From Epichloe hybrida (lineage: Eukaryota > Ascomycota > Sordariomycetes > Hypocreales > Clavicipitaceae): a DNA stretch of 64,000 nucleotides. Positions 30,954 to 43,308 of this stretch are shown one piece after another; the stretch's first letter is position 1; each line of letters opens with the position of its first letter. Both the position numbers and the translations under genes were made by a program. Location: the NCBI GenBank assembly GCA_019022495.1, contig JAFEKR010000024.1, positions 806,001 through 870,000 on the forward strand. Reading direction: 5' to 3'. The notes below the pieces were generated by a model that was given only the letters and a program-made list of their open reading frames with translations, searched no databases and was not told the DNA's origin.

Positions 30954-31792
30954 TCATGACTTTGAGAATCCTGCACGGCCACGACCAAATCGAACACTCG
31001 CAGGGACGAATTGCAATGCTGACATGGCTCCCGCTAGATCTGCCATTTCCGCATCATCGCGCTGTTTCACTTGCTTCACTTCCGCATTTGTATCAGAAGA
31101 GTGGCGGCCGGAAACGTCGTCTTTGCCCTTCGAAGCAACCTCTTTACCCTCCACTGTGCTAGCTCTGCGTCGTGATTCCTTCGAAACAGAAGCCGTGGAA
31201 GATCTCCGTCGTTGATGAGTACCTTCAACCAATAGTGAGCGTCGTCCATCGATACCATCCTTTGTAACCCCGAAATAGAAATTCCTTGGGTACATGTGTT
31301 TATCAATCAAATGGAGTCGGCGCTTTTGATGAGTGAGACACTTCCGCTCACATCCCTCTACAAAGCAGGAATACTACGGTAAAAGTCAGCTTCTGTGCCG
31401 GCGATCTGCATACCGAAATGACAGGTTCTTTGGCTCACCGTATGCTCGCCCTTGTCTCTCTTGACCCTCACAAGCGGGTCATGACTTTCCTCAATATGTA
31501 CACCGAGCAGGTGCTCAGAGGGAAAGTTTTTGCGGCATTCGAGACATCGATTTGTGTGCAACATGGTGTAGTGAGATTCGTACTCTTGGTACGACCTGAA
31601 GGCGATAGGTTCTCTATGTGGCGGCAACGAACATTTCATCGTGCTTCTGTCGCTGGTTCCGTCTTCGACGTCGGAATCAAGTAATAATGCTTTGGCATTC
31701 GGCAGACTTGAGTCTCTGCTGGCGACACGCTCAACGTCTTCGTTATCGAAGCCGTAGCCTATTTCTTCACCAGGCTCTCGTGAGCGCTTCAT
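30954..31792 (-). CDS. C2H2 zinc-finger protein, ZNF511-like
   Basis: Two exons (31792-31439 and 31373-30954) give 257 residues. Three C2H2 units are visible: C54 with H74/H79 (first Cys pair incomplete), C83-x2-C86 with H99/H104 in RCLECRKNFPSEHLLGVHIE, and C121-x4-C126 with H139/H144 in YSCFVEGCERKC. This layout, followed by DKHMYPRNFYF, matches the ZNF511/YCG family found across fungi and animals. The C-terminus is basic and Ser-rich and ends in SLQFVPASVRFGRGRAGF-like sequence. The function is poorly known; nucleic-acid binding is inferred. It is divergent from the EST1-like gene. Confidence 0.85.
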
Positions 31793-32825
31793 TCTAAAAT
31801 TAGGTTTGATGGGGTGAGATATTACTTTTGAGCGAAGCAGTCAAAGGGCCAAATGATGCCAATCAAGGCAAGGCAAGGCGGTGGGGGACTAGCGAGGAAC
31901 GACGTGTGGGTAAAGTTACTATCCCAAGAAGATTTCAGGATGGAAAAGGCGCCAGGCTCAAGAATTAGCTAAAAGTATGCTCTTTGGACGCACGCAAGCC
32001 ACTGAGTGAGGAGGGAACCGCGCGATGCAACCAGAAACAAGATTTTAACATGAGGTGGTTGCGAGTACACAAAGTAAAAGTAAAGCCAGCACTCCGTAGT
32101 TTCTGTAGGTGGTAAGTACTGTAGTACGGAGTGGGATGGATGGGTTGGGTGGGGCCCATCGGCCCACGCTTACAGCCGAAGAAAACCCAGTGCCTGACAT
32201 TAACTCGTGAGTGCTCGTGAGTGGCTCGTGAGTGGCTCGTGAGTGCTTGTGAGTGGTGTGGCTGAAATGGCTGAATGGCTGAATTTGGGTTTGGTCTAAC
32301 ATCTCGGTCTTGTCGGCTGGCTGGTTCGTCACCTTGAGGGGTTCAGTTCTTCTTTACTCACCTTTTTCTCTCCATCAACTCACTTTCGCATTTTTTTTTT
32401 TCACTTTTCTTGCTCGCCGTCCATCCATCGCCATCTGTCGCCACGCATTGGGGCCTGCAAGAACGCCGACCTCACTTTCGCAACCACCGATCTATTTCGT
32501 TCCTTTGCCTTCCCTATCGCTTGCGCTGTTCGCCAGAACTGCAATCTCCTCCAATGATTTCCTCCCCGGCGCCGCAAGTAGACTTCCGCGAGCCGAGCCA
32601 GATACCAACTGTTCCTCTTTGCCGTGAACTTGGCCCACGGGTGGTCTGACGTTGCGCGACTCCTGTTTCGGTTGTCTAGCGACTCATTGTCTTGATAGTA
32701 TGAGGTGACCAAAACCTCATCCATTCTTTTTCTGACTCTACTCGTTGCGAGTCCACTTCGACTCGACCAACCGAACCCAGCCAACCCTCGCCGGTCTATC
32801 CGAAGCGAGCGCTATACTTAGTAAC
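31793..32825. promoter_or_regulatory. Divergent intergenic region, ZNF511-like and EST1-like genes
   Basis: About 1 kb with no supported gene. It has two TACGGAG-type motifs (about 32093 and 32130), a 12-bp GTGAGTGGCTCG tandem repeat (32205-32258) and a CT-rich leader toward the EST1-like gene. Confidence 0.55.
32205..32258. repeat. 12-bp GTGAGTGGCTCG tandem repeat
   Basis: About four degenerate tandem units in intergenic DNA. Confidence 0.8.
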
Positions 32826-35774
32826 ATGGCTTCGACCACATCCCCGGCTAGCCAATACTGGCAGTAAGTCGGCTGCCCCCTTTGGCCCGAAGTGGACGAC
32901 CATGAGGGATACGTCAGGTCGTCGAGGCGCCTGGCGTAGATGCGCATGACACACACTGACGCTTTGGACAAACAGTCAGGCTCTGAAACTCAGGAAACAC
33001 TTGCTGAAGCAGGTCGAGAAACTCCAAGCTGAGAGCACTTCTGGAGTGGACATCTCGCAGTTCGAGATTATTGAAGGTTTACTGGAGAAGTACGCGCAAT
33101 CCAATCAACTTCCTGCTTTTTTGCTTCGTCGCTAACCATCTCAAAGATTTCGCCTGGCATTCGTTCACACTATCTTCCTTGATTTTACGTGGGCCGTCAA
33201 GGAGAGCGCGGAGGAAGCGTTATGGATCCTACATACATCGATCAACACCGAATACCGTCGCATCCAGGGCAGACTTAAGCACTCATCCCATGTGGTCGAG
33301 AGGCGCAAGGTGGAAAAATCGTACAACAACTTCCTGCGCGTTGCACAAAAATTCTACAAGGGGTACATCCAGCGATTGACGGCACGTTACGATGTTCCGG
33401 AGCTAAGGAGAGTTGCCAAGGGGATTGAAGTCCAGCAAATGGATGATGCAGATCAAATCAGCCCTGTTCTCGCCGAACTTCGTGCCACGGTTTTGAAGTC
33501 ATGTCACTCAACACTCCTGCGCATGGGCGACCTATCCCGTTATCGAACTCAAGCAAGACATAAGAACTCTGGCTATGAGAATGCTTTGACTTATTACAGT
33601 CTTGCGCATCAACTGAAACCCAAATCTGGGTATGCATACCATCAGATGGGAATCGTCCACCTAGATCAAGGAAACCATCTCGATGTCGTCTATCACTTCT
33701 ATCGCTCATGGGCTGTTGAGTCTCCTCACCCTAACGCGAGAGTCAATCTCGAGGCCGAATTCAAGTCTCTCCAACTACCGAATTCTGCCAATTCGCGACA
33801 CAATGCGTCAGGTACTCAGGATGCATTCTCCATGTGGTTTGTCAGGCTGCATGCGCTCTTCTACAAAGGGGAAGACTTCCCTCAGCAAGCGGAACTGGAG
33901 GGCGAAATCATGCACCGACTTGAGATGGCCTGTCACAACGAGACTTCGTCGGGAACCTTGTTGAAAATGGCCCTTGTAAATATTGCTGCTCACCACGTTG
34001 CTGCAGCAAACTATGCCGGTTCGTTGCGCTTCGCCCCCTCATTATTCAAACCTGCCGTTGTACTGACTCTACCACTATAGAATCGCAGACGTTGGCCGCT
34101 TCTCGTTTTTATCAATTTACTTTGCGATTCAATGCTTTGTTCATGTCAACTTTTTGCGCAACTTTTGAACCAGAGCTTAAGGAGGCCGTGTCCGCAGAAG
34201 ACAACAACAGTGCATCGGTGAAGGGCTCCAAAGTTACGCCAATAGTCGAAGCTTTGTTACCGCTACTGCGTGTATACAGCATGTGGCTAGCTGCCCGCCG
34301 GCAAGAAATTTCTACTGCAGTGGAAGCCTTTGGCGGCGTGGTACCTAGCTTGATTCAAAATGTAGCAAAGGTCTTGACCTTGCTATGTATCTTCAGTTAC
34401 AACCAAGATGGGTTGGCATCTTGCCCATATCTATTATCCGAGGATCTCGAGATTCGAGGCTTTGGTCCTCTCTCCGAGGACATAGTCCCTGAAGCTTGCC
34501 GATGCTTTTGTAGCGAAGATGGTACTCCGAAAACGTACCTCGAAGACCCGAGTTCCCGATTGGAGCTTGTACAGGAGAGCTTGGCTAGAGTCTTGGACAC
34601 TCTTCGCTGTGCATATTTTCTCGCCGAGGACGCAACGCTGCCAGTGTCATACAGGGTTGTTGACAACTGGCTCATATTTGAGTACAATGCTGGAGTCTCA
34701 TCCGCTGCTCCCGTCGTTCACACGACGCCTCAATTGACTTCTTCCGGAGGAGCCGCTGATTTCAATACCAACATGATGAATGGAACGACGAAACACCACT
34801 CTGAGCCCTCTGAGCGATCAAATGAGACACCAAATGACCAAACGACAGACCGTATCGACCTTGGGCCACAGTATGCCCTCGACGACGATTTGTTGCAGGA
34901 CCAAGCATCTGCAGACGATGCAGAAAATACAGTCATCAACATGCTCACGCCGTTTCTGAAACCGCCCGAGCCCCAGCTCTATCAGCAGCAGGGTCGTTCT
35001 CCAACCGACTCAACTTACGGAATGCACACTAGGACGGCAAACGAACTGCTGGGCTCTTTTCAAACACACCCCAGTCCAACTAGCTCTGTTCCCTCTGGAA
35101 AGTTTGCACAGCTGCCTTGGGCTTGGTTCAACACCCCTAAGCCAGATAGTGCAATGGAGAATTTGACGCCGTCTGGTCAGGACGCCTTCTCAGCTCAACC
35201 CAGCCCATACAGTTCGCCAAGACATCCGTTCGCCACTGGAAAACAGCTCGATGACCCGTTTGCAACACCTGGCCGGAATCACTACGGAGCATTCATCAAT
35301 GGCAGTGTTGTCCAGCGAAATCGACGCAACCTCGCCAGTCCCGCATTTTCTGGAGCGGAACCCGCCAACCACAGAAACAACCTGCTTCAAGCTTTCTCGG
35401 GAACCAATGTCCCGCGCAGCTCTCCGTTCACTCAATGGGCCGAGACCCAAAGATCCATGGGAGAGGGCGAGGCCCCCCTCCCTAGGCAACCGCGAGTGCT
35501 CGACCATGCACCTCCTCCTCCTCCACTTCAGTCCACGGGCACGTCCGGCTTCTCTCATCCTAGCAGCCTATATCAAGGTACTCCGGCGAACGGCGTCGGC
35601 CTGGGTGTGGGTGTGGGTGTGGGTGTGGGTGTGGGAACCGTTGCTGGCCAATCCACCGCGACTGGCTTCGCAAATCACCAGGGCGAAAGCTTTGGGATAT
35701 ACTACCGAATGGACCAGACCACGTCTAGTTACAACGACGCCATCATGCAGGCGGCCTATCACGGCAACAATTGA
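32826..35774 (+). CDS. EST1/SMG7-family protein with TPR-like 14-3-3 fold
   Basis: Four exons (32826-32863, 32976-33089, 33147-34018, 34081-35774) give 905 residues. The N-terminal EST1 domain (about 20-170) leads into an EST1-type DNA/RNA-binding region starting near residue 182. The latter has RHKNSGYENALTYYSLAHQL and YAYHQMGIVHLDQGNHLDVV, typical TPR-like repeats of Est1, Ebs1 and SMG7. Family members act in telomerase recruitment or nonsense-mediated decay; which applies here cannot be told from sequence. The C-terminal third is disordered and contains a GV dipeptide run (near residue 848) encoded by a GGGTGT microsatellite. All three introns restore family-like joins. Confidence 0.87.
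35601..35633 (+). repeat. Coding GGGTGT microsatellite
   Basis: Five to six GGTGTG units inside the EST1-like coding sequence encode a Gly-Val run. Unit gain or loss would stay in frame. Confidence 0.9.
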
Positions 35775-36273
35775 AATTGTTTCTGACATTTTACAAAGAG
35801 AACTTCGATCTATCGCTGTCATGTCATGGCTAGGGATATATTTCCACTCTCATTCTATGCAGAGAAGATGTCTAGTATGATCTGCCTGGGCGTGAGAAAA
35901 CCTGACGGCCCTGAGATCGTCGTACTTGACGAGCTCCGAACGAGCAAGATTCGCAGACCTCCCCAGGAGCACGGCTTCTACGATTTCCATCATCATGTGG
36001 CTTAGGTTGGGCAAGTGATAAGAGTTCACTTTTTTGCGTCAAATCACATCTGCTATCCATTCGTTTAATGTGCTTAATCAAATCAACTGAAGATGATCGG
36101 ATCGTGGAGGATACCGAATCGCTATGCGAAGAGAGCCGATACTCGTGGGGCTCTTTTGTCTTTCATTTTTGCCACGGATGCAAAACGCCGTTGTTGAAAC
36201 CGTTTCCCTTGAGCCCTCAACGCCAAACAACATTCGTTTCAGTAATGAGAAATATTCTTGCCTGCGAAAGCAT
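35775..36273. other. Convergent 3' region of EST1-like gene and ADO1
   Basis: About 500 bp with no coding signal. It holds the two 3' untranslated regions. Confidence 0.6.
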
Positions 36274-37823
36274 TTAAGAGGAGGCAGTGTATGTCTGCTT
36301 GGGAAAAGGGTAACTGCGTGAATAGTCTGGGGTTAGTCAATTGCTTTCGGAAAATTGCAGAGATGAAACGACTGGCTATTTGGTATGAAAGGGAACGGGG
36401 TTATGTCGGGCATGGATAAGTCTTGTGCTGATGTTGTCCTCGTCGACATGACTCGGACGAACCGGTTAGGGTAGAGGCATACATAAAAATCGACGAGTCA
36501 TGATGATGAGAGGAAAGTGATGTGTGAAATGTGAAGGTGAGAACTTACGAAGGTCCGAGCTCCTGAATGCTCAGTCTAGCCAGCCACTGTCCCATGTCGA
36601 CACAGGTGGCGAGGTCCTTGCCCTGCATGATACCGGCCAGAAAACCTCCGGCAAAGGCGTCACCGGCACCGTTGGTGTCGTTGATGTGTTCCTTGGAGAT
36701 GGCGTGAACCGGGAACTCCTTGATTTGGTCCTCACCTTGGACGGCGACCAGGGTAGGCTCGGTGCCTTGGGTGATAATGGCGACTCGCTTTCGCTTGCCA
36801 TTCTCCTTTGGCAGGTTAGCGAGGTGCTTGACGACATCCCGGGGATCCTTGGAGGGCAGGTCGTGCGACTCGGCGTAGGCAGCGGCCTCGGTCTCGTTAC
36901 CGAGGACGAAGTCCCAGTAAGGGGCGCTAGCGTCAACGGGATCCTTGAAGAACTGGGGAATGAAAGGAGCGGACAGAGACAAGACAAATATCTTGTTTTT
37001 CTCAGCGGCCTGTTTGGCAAGCTCCATAATGGCAGGGGGGCAGACTACACGGCGAAACAGAACGACGATTAGCTTTGTCCGAGTACTTGTGCCTTGGTCA
37101 ACGTTGGGAGAGAGAGTTTTATGCTCACCAGTGAAGTGGTAGCCACCGATGTAGAACACCTCGGCGTTCTCAACCAGGCTCCAGATCTCAGGCTTCTTCA
37201 AGTGGTCGAGGTCGTAGTGATTAGCAGCGCCCAAGTCGGTGCACAGGCTACGGTTGTGGCCGGTAATGACAACACCACAACGACCAGTCTTCTGCTCGGG
37301 GTCAACACGGTACTCAACGCGCAGGCCAGCGGCCTTGACGGCGTCGTGCATGATAGCAGAGTACTTGTCGTCACCAGCGCCACCTAGGAAGACGACGCTG
37401 TTAGGGGGCAGCATGTACTGAGCACCACGGGCAGAGTTCTGGGCAGCACCGCCGGCAATCAATTTGGCGTCGTAGTTGTTGAGAAGGTCCTCGTAGAGAG
37501 GCATGTGCTTCTCCTCAGCGAGGATGGCATCGTTGGCCTTGAGGTCGTACTTGGCCAGGAGGTCGTCATTACCAACTGCCTGGATGTCTATCTTGCCCTC
37601 GATGAGGCTATGGTCAGCCGCGGCGCTATTTCAATGCCTCTCTGTTGATAGATACCAGATTAAGTCATGGTGAGGGGAGGGGAACCTTGATGGGATGAGG
37701 GGAAAAAATAACACTGCTGCTTCGGAAAAGGGCCGCACTCAATTGCGGCGCAAAAAGATGGTAGAACGTACCGAGAAGGGGGTTCTCGAGGCAAAGAAGA
37801 CCGTATTCTTTTGAAGGAGCCAT
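36274..37823 (-). CDS. ADO1: Adenosine kinase
   Basis: Four exons (37823-37772, 37587-37129, 37044-36549, 36313-36274) give 348 residues. MAPSKEYGLLCLENPLLDIQ, AGGAAQNSARGAQYML, GRCGVVITGHNRSLCTDLGA and the PfkB signature DTNGAGDAFAGGF (catalytic Asp299) identify adenosine kinase, which phosphorylates adenosine to AMP and sustains the methyl cycle. The last exon is only 40 nt and encodes YPFPKQTYTASS, the usual fungal C-terminus. Without removal of the 235-nt final intron, translation stops at once after LGPS because the donor GTAAGT supplies TAA. The first acceptor (AAGATAG, 37588) is fixed by the conserved LLDIQAVG join. Confidence 0.94.
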
Positions 37824-38571
37824 TTTGGACGTGTGGATCTGTATGTTATCAAGGTACTCCGTATGCCAAACAGGCGTGACTTTATGAGCAACGAATCCCA
37901 GAGTTTAGAAAGTCCAAGTCTCACAGACTACATAGTGAGAGATTTCAGGTGGAATTCAGGTGGGGTGGCGGGGCTGGCGGCAGCCGGCAGCCGGCAGCCG
38001 TTCTAGAACAACTTGGAGGTGACAATTCAAGATCTGGTGCTGTGTCTGTGTCTTTAGCTCAGTCCGCTCCCAGGACTGCGACAGCCTCTAGGACAGATAC
38101 TGGATAAATCTCCATACCACGAGACATGTGTCCATGAATTGGATATCCAAATATCAGGCTGGTAGCTACTGTCTATATGGGGAGGAATCGGTACCGGGTA
38201 GCTGTTGTTGGGTCATGCTGAGTAATGTGTCACGAACATTCATTCACTCCGTAATCCGTACTTCTGAATTGCGCGTCATTAGTTGTTTGGCGGGTGAGAC
38301 TGCTGTACGTTTGACCCGCGTGCGCTATGCCCTTTGAGCCGCAACTGGTCAACTCTGATTCCTCGAATCCGCTTGGTCATATCAGGTGATCGGTTCACGT
38401 CGCCAACTTCATCACAATTGTAGCAGGGGGAACCGATTGTGTTTGCGTACGCCAAATGTCATAGTTGTTGCTTTCTGAGCTACCAGATTCCTGCTCGCAG
38501 CAATACCATCAATGATAGATGCAAGCCAGCCACTGTAACACCATCCCAATGAGACCAAATTTTCCAGCCCC
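37824..38571. other. ADO1 promoter and RPL2 3' region
   Basis: No coding signal. TACTCCGTA (37856) and ACTCCGTAATCCGTAC (38247) copies of the dispersed motif are present, as is a GGCAGCC triplication (37977-38000). Confidence 0.6.
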
Positions 38572-39584
38572 TTACTCCTTCGTCTTCTGAGTACCACGCA
38601 ACAGACCCGTCCTTCTGGCAGCAATAAGACCGGCCTTTTGACCCTGGGCGGCATATCGAGAGATGGTTGAAGCTTTACCAATGTGCTGATGGTTACCCTG
38701 TGAAAGTTGTCAGCGTTCCACTCCAAAGTTGTGTGTTTGTAAGCTTCGGAAATACGTACACCACCGTGAGGATGGTCCACAGGGTTCATGGCAACACCAC
38801 GAGTCTTGGGCCAGCTGTTGCGCTTCACGGCGAACTTGTGCTTAGCACGAGAAGCCTTCAAGAGAGGCTTGTCGGTACGACCACCACCAGCAACGATACC
38901 GATCATACCACGGGCGGAGGACTGGACAACCTTCTTGGCGCCTGAAGGTAGCTTGATACGAGTCTTGCCCTCATCGGGATTGTGGCCAATGACGGTGATG
39001 TAGCCACCGGAGGTTCGACCCAGAGAGCCACGGTCACCGGGCTTCTCCTCAACGTTGGATACGACCGTACCCTCAGGCATCTCGCCAAGTGGCAGGACGT
39101 TGCCGACAGTCAAGGCAGCCTTCTTTCCGGCGTAGATGAACTGGCCAGTATACATGCCCTCGTTGGCGATGAAGGTCTCGCAGACCTGCTTGTACTTGTA
39201 AGGGTGGCGGAAAGTGACCTTAGCGAGGGGGGCACCACGACCTGAGACACGAAAATCCATCGTCAGCCTTTCGCCTTCGAATCCAATCCCTGATTTCAAT
39301 TCCGATTGTGTAGTCGGCGGACTGGAAAATGTATGAAGACTGACCAGCGTCGTGGATGATATCCTTGACTATGCCACGGACATAGCCCTGGCGTTCGGCG
39401 TAGTCGAGAGTGCGGAACTTGGCAGGGGCCTTATTCAAGCGCGTGTTGGCCGCTATTGCCACATGTTAGTCAATCTGATCCCTTTCGTCGTTGTCGTCGA
39501 ACATCGAACTCGAAATTCTCGCGGGTGGTACTGACTGAAAATGGATCCACGACCCTTGCGCTGATTGCGAATGACTCTACCCAT
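38572..39584 (-). CDS. RPL2: 60S ribosomal protein uL2 (L2/L8)
   Basis: Four exons (39584-39536, 39452-39345, 39241-38760, 38697-38572) give exactly 254 residues, the normal size. [36 protein letters not shown], the peptidyl-transferase-centre loop [20 protein letters not shown] and the C-terminus [10 protein letters not shown] are essentially invariant uL2 sequence. The exon 3-4 join falls exactly inside HPHGG-GNHQH. uL2 joins the ribosomal subunits and supports the peptidyl-transferase centre in the cytoplasm. No oddities beyond two GTCAGT donors. Confidence 0.98.
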
Positions 39585-41052
39585 AGCGGCTCGTGTGGAC
39601 TCGATGCAATCGTTCGAGTATACTGTTGTAGAAAACTGCTGTCAGTAAGTTGCCTAGCCGAGGGCTTGGTGTTGGGGAAAAACTTACCTGGCTACCGCCG
39701 CTTGGTGTTTTATCAAAACAAGACGTTATTCTGCACACTTGATAATTTTTTGTGTGCGGGACCACGCAAGCGCTCGGAGGAGCCCTGACCACGTGATCTT
39801 AGTGTGGACGGTTGGCAAGTGAGCTACTGGTCCAATCATCTATTACGGACCGCTTTCCCAGAAATACATGGAGTCCAATGTCCCCACATTTTATTTGCGG
39901 CATGTTGTCAATTAAGTTCGGCCCAAACACAATTCGCCAACCAGAGATAATTCCTATCCGGACTGGTATTGGCAGCAGATTTCTTCACCCTTGTCCAGTC
40001 CATATCTTGATAGTGAAATCTCTTTCGCGTTACGCGACCACCGCATTTCTTATTTGATCGTCTATTATTATGAAGCCTATGCGTCGCGGTGAATGAGCAC
40101 ACGTTGGAAAGTTGTCAAATTTTACCGCAACGTGGGCTCATGGTTTCTTCAGCCGCGAGTGGCATGTGGGAACGCGCTTTGCTAAGCCTGCGAGCCATCG
40201 AATCCACCCCCCCTGGCCAAACTCCGTACTTGGTATTTCTGCAGGTTGATCAGATCACAAAGTTCTGTCGAAGAATTTTTCAGGTGTACAAGTCAACTCA
40301 AAATATAAGTGCTACTACTACTACGAAGACCGACTCCAAATAGTTATGACCGCATCGTGATGAGTTTGCATTTACCAATGCTCAGAGTGGCAACATGCAG
40401 AACTAATTTGGCATTTAAAAAGAAAGAAAAAGAAATGAGCCACGCTGGCTATGTGTTACTACGCCAAGAACCAAGTTCACGATGCTCCATCAGATTGAGA
40501 CTCATCATGTCTTCATAGAAGCTTTACGACATTGTTACGAACCACATTTGTCGACTTAAAATATGCGTACATACTTCGTACTGTTTGAACAAGAAAACCG
40601 AGCAGTCTGGTATCCTGTGGGGTTTGTATCAGACTTTATCCCACGGCTGTGATACCATTAGTGCCCCCTTTGCTGTTGCAGTTCGCGGCACCCTCTGGCA
40701 CAGTTCATACACAAGGTCTCCTGTGAAGGGTCTAGGACTCTAGTCCACTGGCTGAAGTGTTGAGTAGCGGCGAGACAAGTCACGGCAAGAAGGACAAGGA
40801 AGAGCATAGCGTTTGTCTCAAGTTCGGATCTTCGAGACGAGGTAGATCTGTTAGTTAGGCGCTGCAAAAGAATTTGGACATTTGTATACCCTTACCTAAC
40901 CAATTGGCTCGAACATGATTTGTGGTGGTATGGACGTGGGTTTGGCTTTATTATTAGTGCACGCCTCAACAACGACGCAACGACGACGACCTTTGGCTTC
41001 CTTCACTTCTCCACATACTGCGACATCCTCCTGCACCGCGGACACAGCCAAT
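39585..41052. promoter_or_regulatory. Divergent intergenic region, RPL2 and the DDT/WHIM-like gene
   Basis: About 1.5 kb with no supported gene. ACTCCGTACTTGG (about 40222) is a copy of the dispersed motif. The last 140 bp before the ATG at 41053 are open in frame back to 40915 but look like leader. Confidence 0.55.
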
Positions 41053-43308
41053 ATGTCCGCCGACGAAGATTCGTCTGACCTTTCGTCCTTGTCGTCGCTA
41101 TCGCCTGTTCCATCAGATGCCGAATTGGATGATAATAGCGACGATGCGGCGCCCAGGTCGAAGGGCGGAATCTTGAAGTTCTTTCCCAAGCTGTCAGAAC
41201 AATCTCCTAAAGGGCCGTCGCCACCACCGCGAAAACGGTCGCCATCACCACCTCACGAATATGTGCTTGCTGATAACCCTGATATCGCAGTAAGTTCCCA
41301 AGACGTCTATTTCGCGTTGAACAATCGTCCGGTCGTTCTTCTTTCTACTTGTAGCGCCCTTGTCGCGTTGATGAGTTGATGTGACGCGAAACTACGCGTG
41401 CTAGAATGCCACACAGCAATCAAGCAACTGACCTGGTCACAGTTCATTGTCATGTTCAGAAGTCGATTCAGCGACGCATTCCCCAAATCTCTTGCTCATT
41501 TCGGACCACAAGAACTGGAACGCGACATTGTCGAGTCTATTGCCGGCGATCGAGTTGAACAATTCCTTTGCGCTTTATTGGGTTTACTGTTGAACCGAAA
41601 GCAGGATGTCAAGTAAGCTGAGCCTTACTGAACACAACGTGCCCAGACACTGACAAAGTCGACCTTCTTCTTACAGACCGGGACATTATGGAAGAGCTCT
41701 GGAGGATGCGATCGCATCTCACAAGGGCCAGTGGCCGCCGTCTTGGGAAGAGAAGAACCCCCTATCTGGTGGTGCAGGCTTCAATTCAATGACGCCATCT
41801 GAGCGAGTACGATTCACTATTATAGCTTGAAATTCTTGTTAAATGCTGACAAGTTATAGCTCACGCTCCTACGGACTCTAATTCTTTGGTCTATGGCTTC
41901 TTCTGATATCGTCAAGGGAGTGATCAACCAATCTTATAAACAAAACCGCCAAGAAGACGACTTGAACCAGCCTAGGTCGGTGCAACCCTGGGGTTCTGAC
42001 GGAGATAAGCGACGCTACTTCTTAGTTGAAGGCCAAGATGACACGAACTTTCGAATATACCGAGAGAGCAACCCAGCTGGTACAAATAGGACTTGGTGGA
42101 GCGTTGCTGGGTCTATTGAAGAATTGAGAGCCCTCGCCGAGAAGCTCGAAAGAAGAGACGGCGGCCCGAAGGCCAGAAAATTGGCCCAGAAGATGCTGCA
42201 AGTCATCCCTCGCTTTGAGGCAGGTGAAGAGGTCAGTGCTCTGAAAATGGCGGGCATCCTGCGTTGTCTTCATGCCCGTTATTCCTTGCGACTATGGGCG
42301 AGGAGACAGCTGGAAATCGGGGAAGGGGTCTATGGCTGACATTTTAAAAATAAATAGAAACGCAAGCGCCGAGACTATCGCCAGATGCGAAAGGAACAGT
42401 TCAAACGTCCAGAACCCGGCTTTTCGATGTATGAGGGAAGAACGCGTGGTAAACGAATCAAGTATACTTACTCAGATGATGAGGACGCCTTCTACTCTGA
42501 CTCGACAGTCAATCGGCGATCAGCTCGTAATACCGGTGCGAACACGCCGGCAGAGACCGGCCCAGTCACAACCTCAAGTGGTAGACAAGTCAGAGCACCC
42601 CCCCGACTAAACATGATGGCAGGTGAGACTGCTCCTGGGAGCGTCCAGGAGAATTTTTCCGAAATGGAACACGACGAGTCAACGAAGGCAACCGGACGAT
42701 TTCGGCGTTCAGCATCACACCAGGAAATCAGCGACTGGCGGGAGGATCAATCACGGCATGGCGACAGCGATGTGGAGAGTGAAGCTGAGTTCGGAGATGA
42801 TGAAGATGATAAGGATGCCCATGTGCCGGCTGAAGAGTTCGAGGACGAAGACGACTTTGTTGATGGAGAGGCAATGGTCGTAGATGACCTATCTGAACAG
42901 CCTCAAAGTCTAGTCGTGAAGCTTTCAGTTACGCCACCAAAGTTGAGAGGAGCGTTGACTCTCATTGAGCAGACACCAAACATGCTTCCCAGACCAGACG
43001 CAGGAGATTGGAAAATCGACACTAGCGTATCAGATTCAAAGACGATTAAGATGCAAGACGCATCAGTCGCTGAAGCCCAGCCAAATTCGACAGAGCTGGC
43101 AAGAAAACAACAGACTCCACCACTAATGGCCAACAGGCCCCAAACCGAAACACAGATTAGCGTCAACAATATTCCTGAGAAGAGGAGTCACGTCAACGCC
43201 CCAGAATTACCTGTCGCCGGTCCGACATCCCTGGCTTTTCGCGGAAGCCCAGAGAAGTCGCATGCTCAGCTAGTCTCACCCTCGGGAGGCGTGAACGGCA
43301 CTCAGTAG
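41053..43308 (+). CDS. Nuclear acidic protein with DDT/WHIM-like region
   Basis: Five exons (41053-41289, 41443-41612, 41677-41806, 41860-42231, 42358-43308) give 619 residues. After a Ser/Asp-rich start, RFSDAFPKSLAHFGPQELER with ALLGLLLNRKQDVK resembles a DDT-type helical region. SERLTLLRTLILWSMASS, RIYRESNPAGTNRTWWSVAG and SIEELRALAEKLE resemble the WHIM motifs of ISWI-partner and RSF1-like chromatin proteins. A basic KRKRRDYRQMRKEQ patch follows, then a long acidic, disordered tail. A role in chromatin remodelling is inferred from architecture and I do not give a symbol. The first ATG at 40915 is less likely because its extra 46 codons lack the acidic character. Confidence 0.78.

Noticed and set aside
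36524..37387. Plus-strand open frames antisense to adenosine kinase
   Set aside because: They mirror a highly conserved coding exon on the other strand and carry no family signature.
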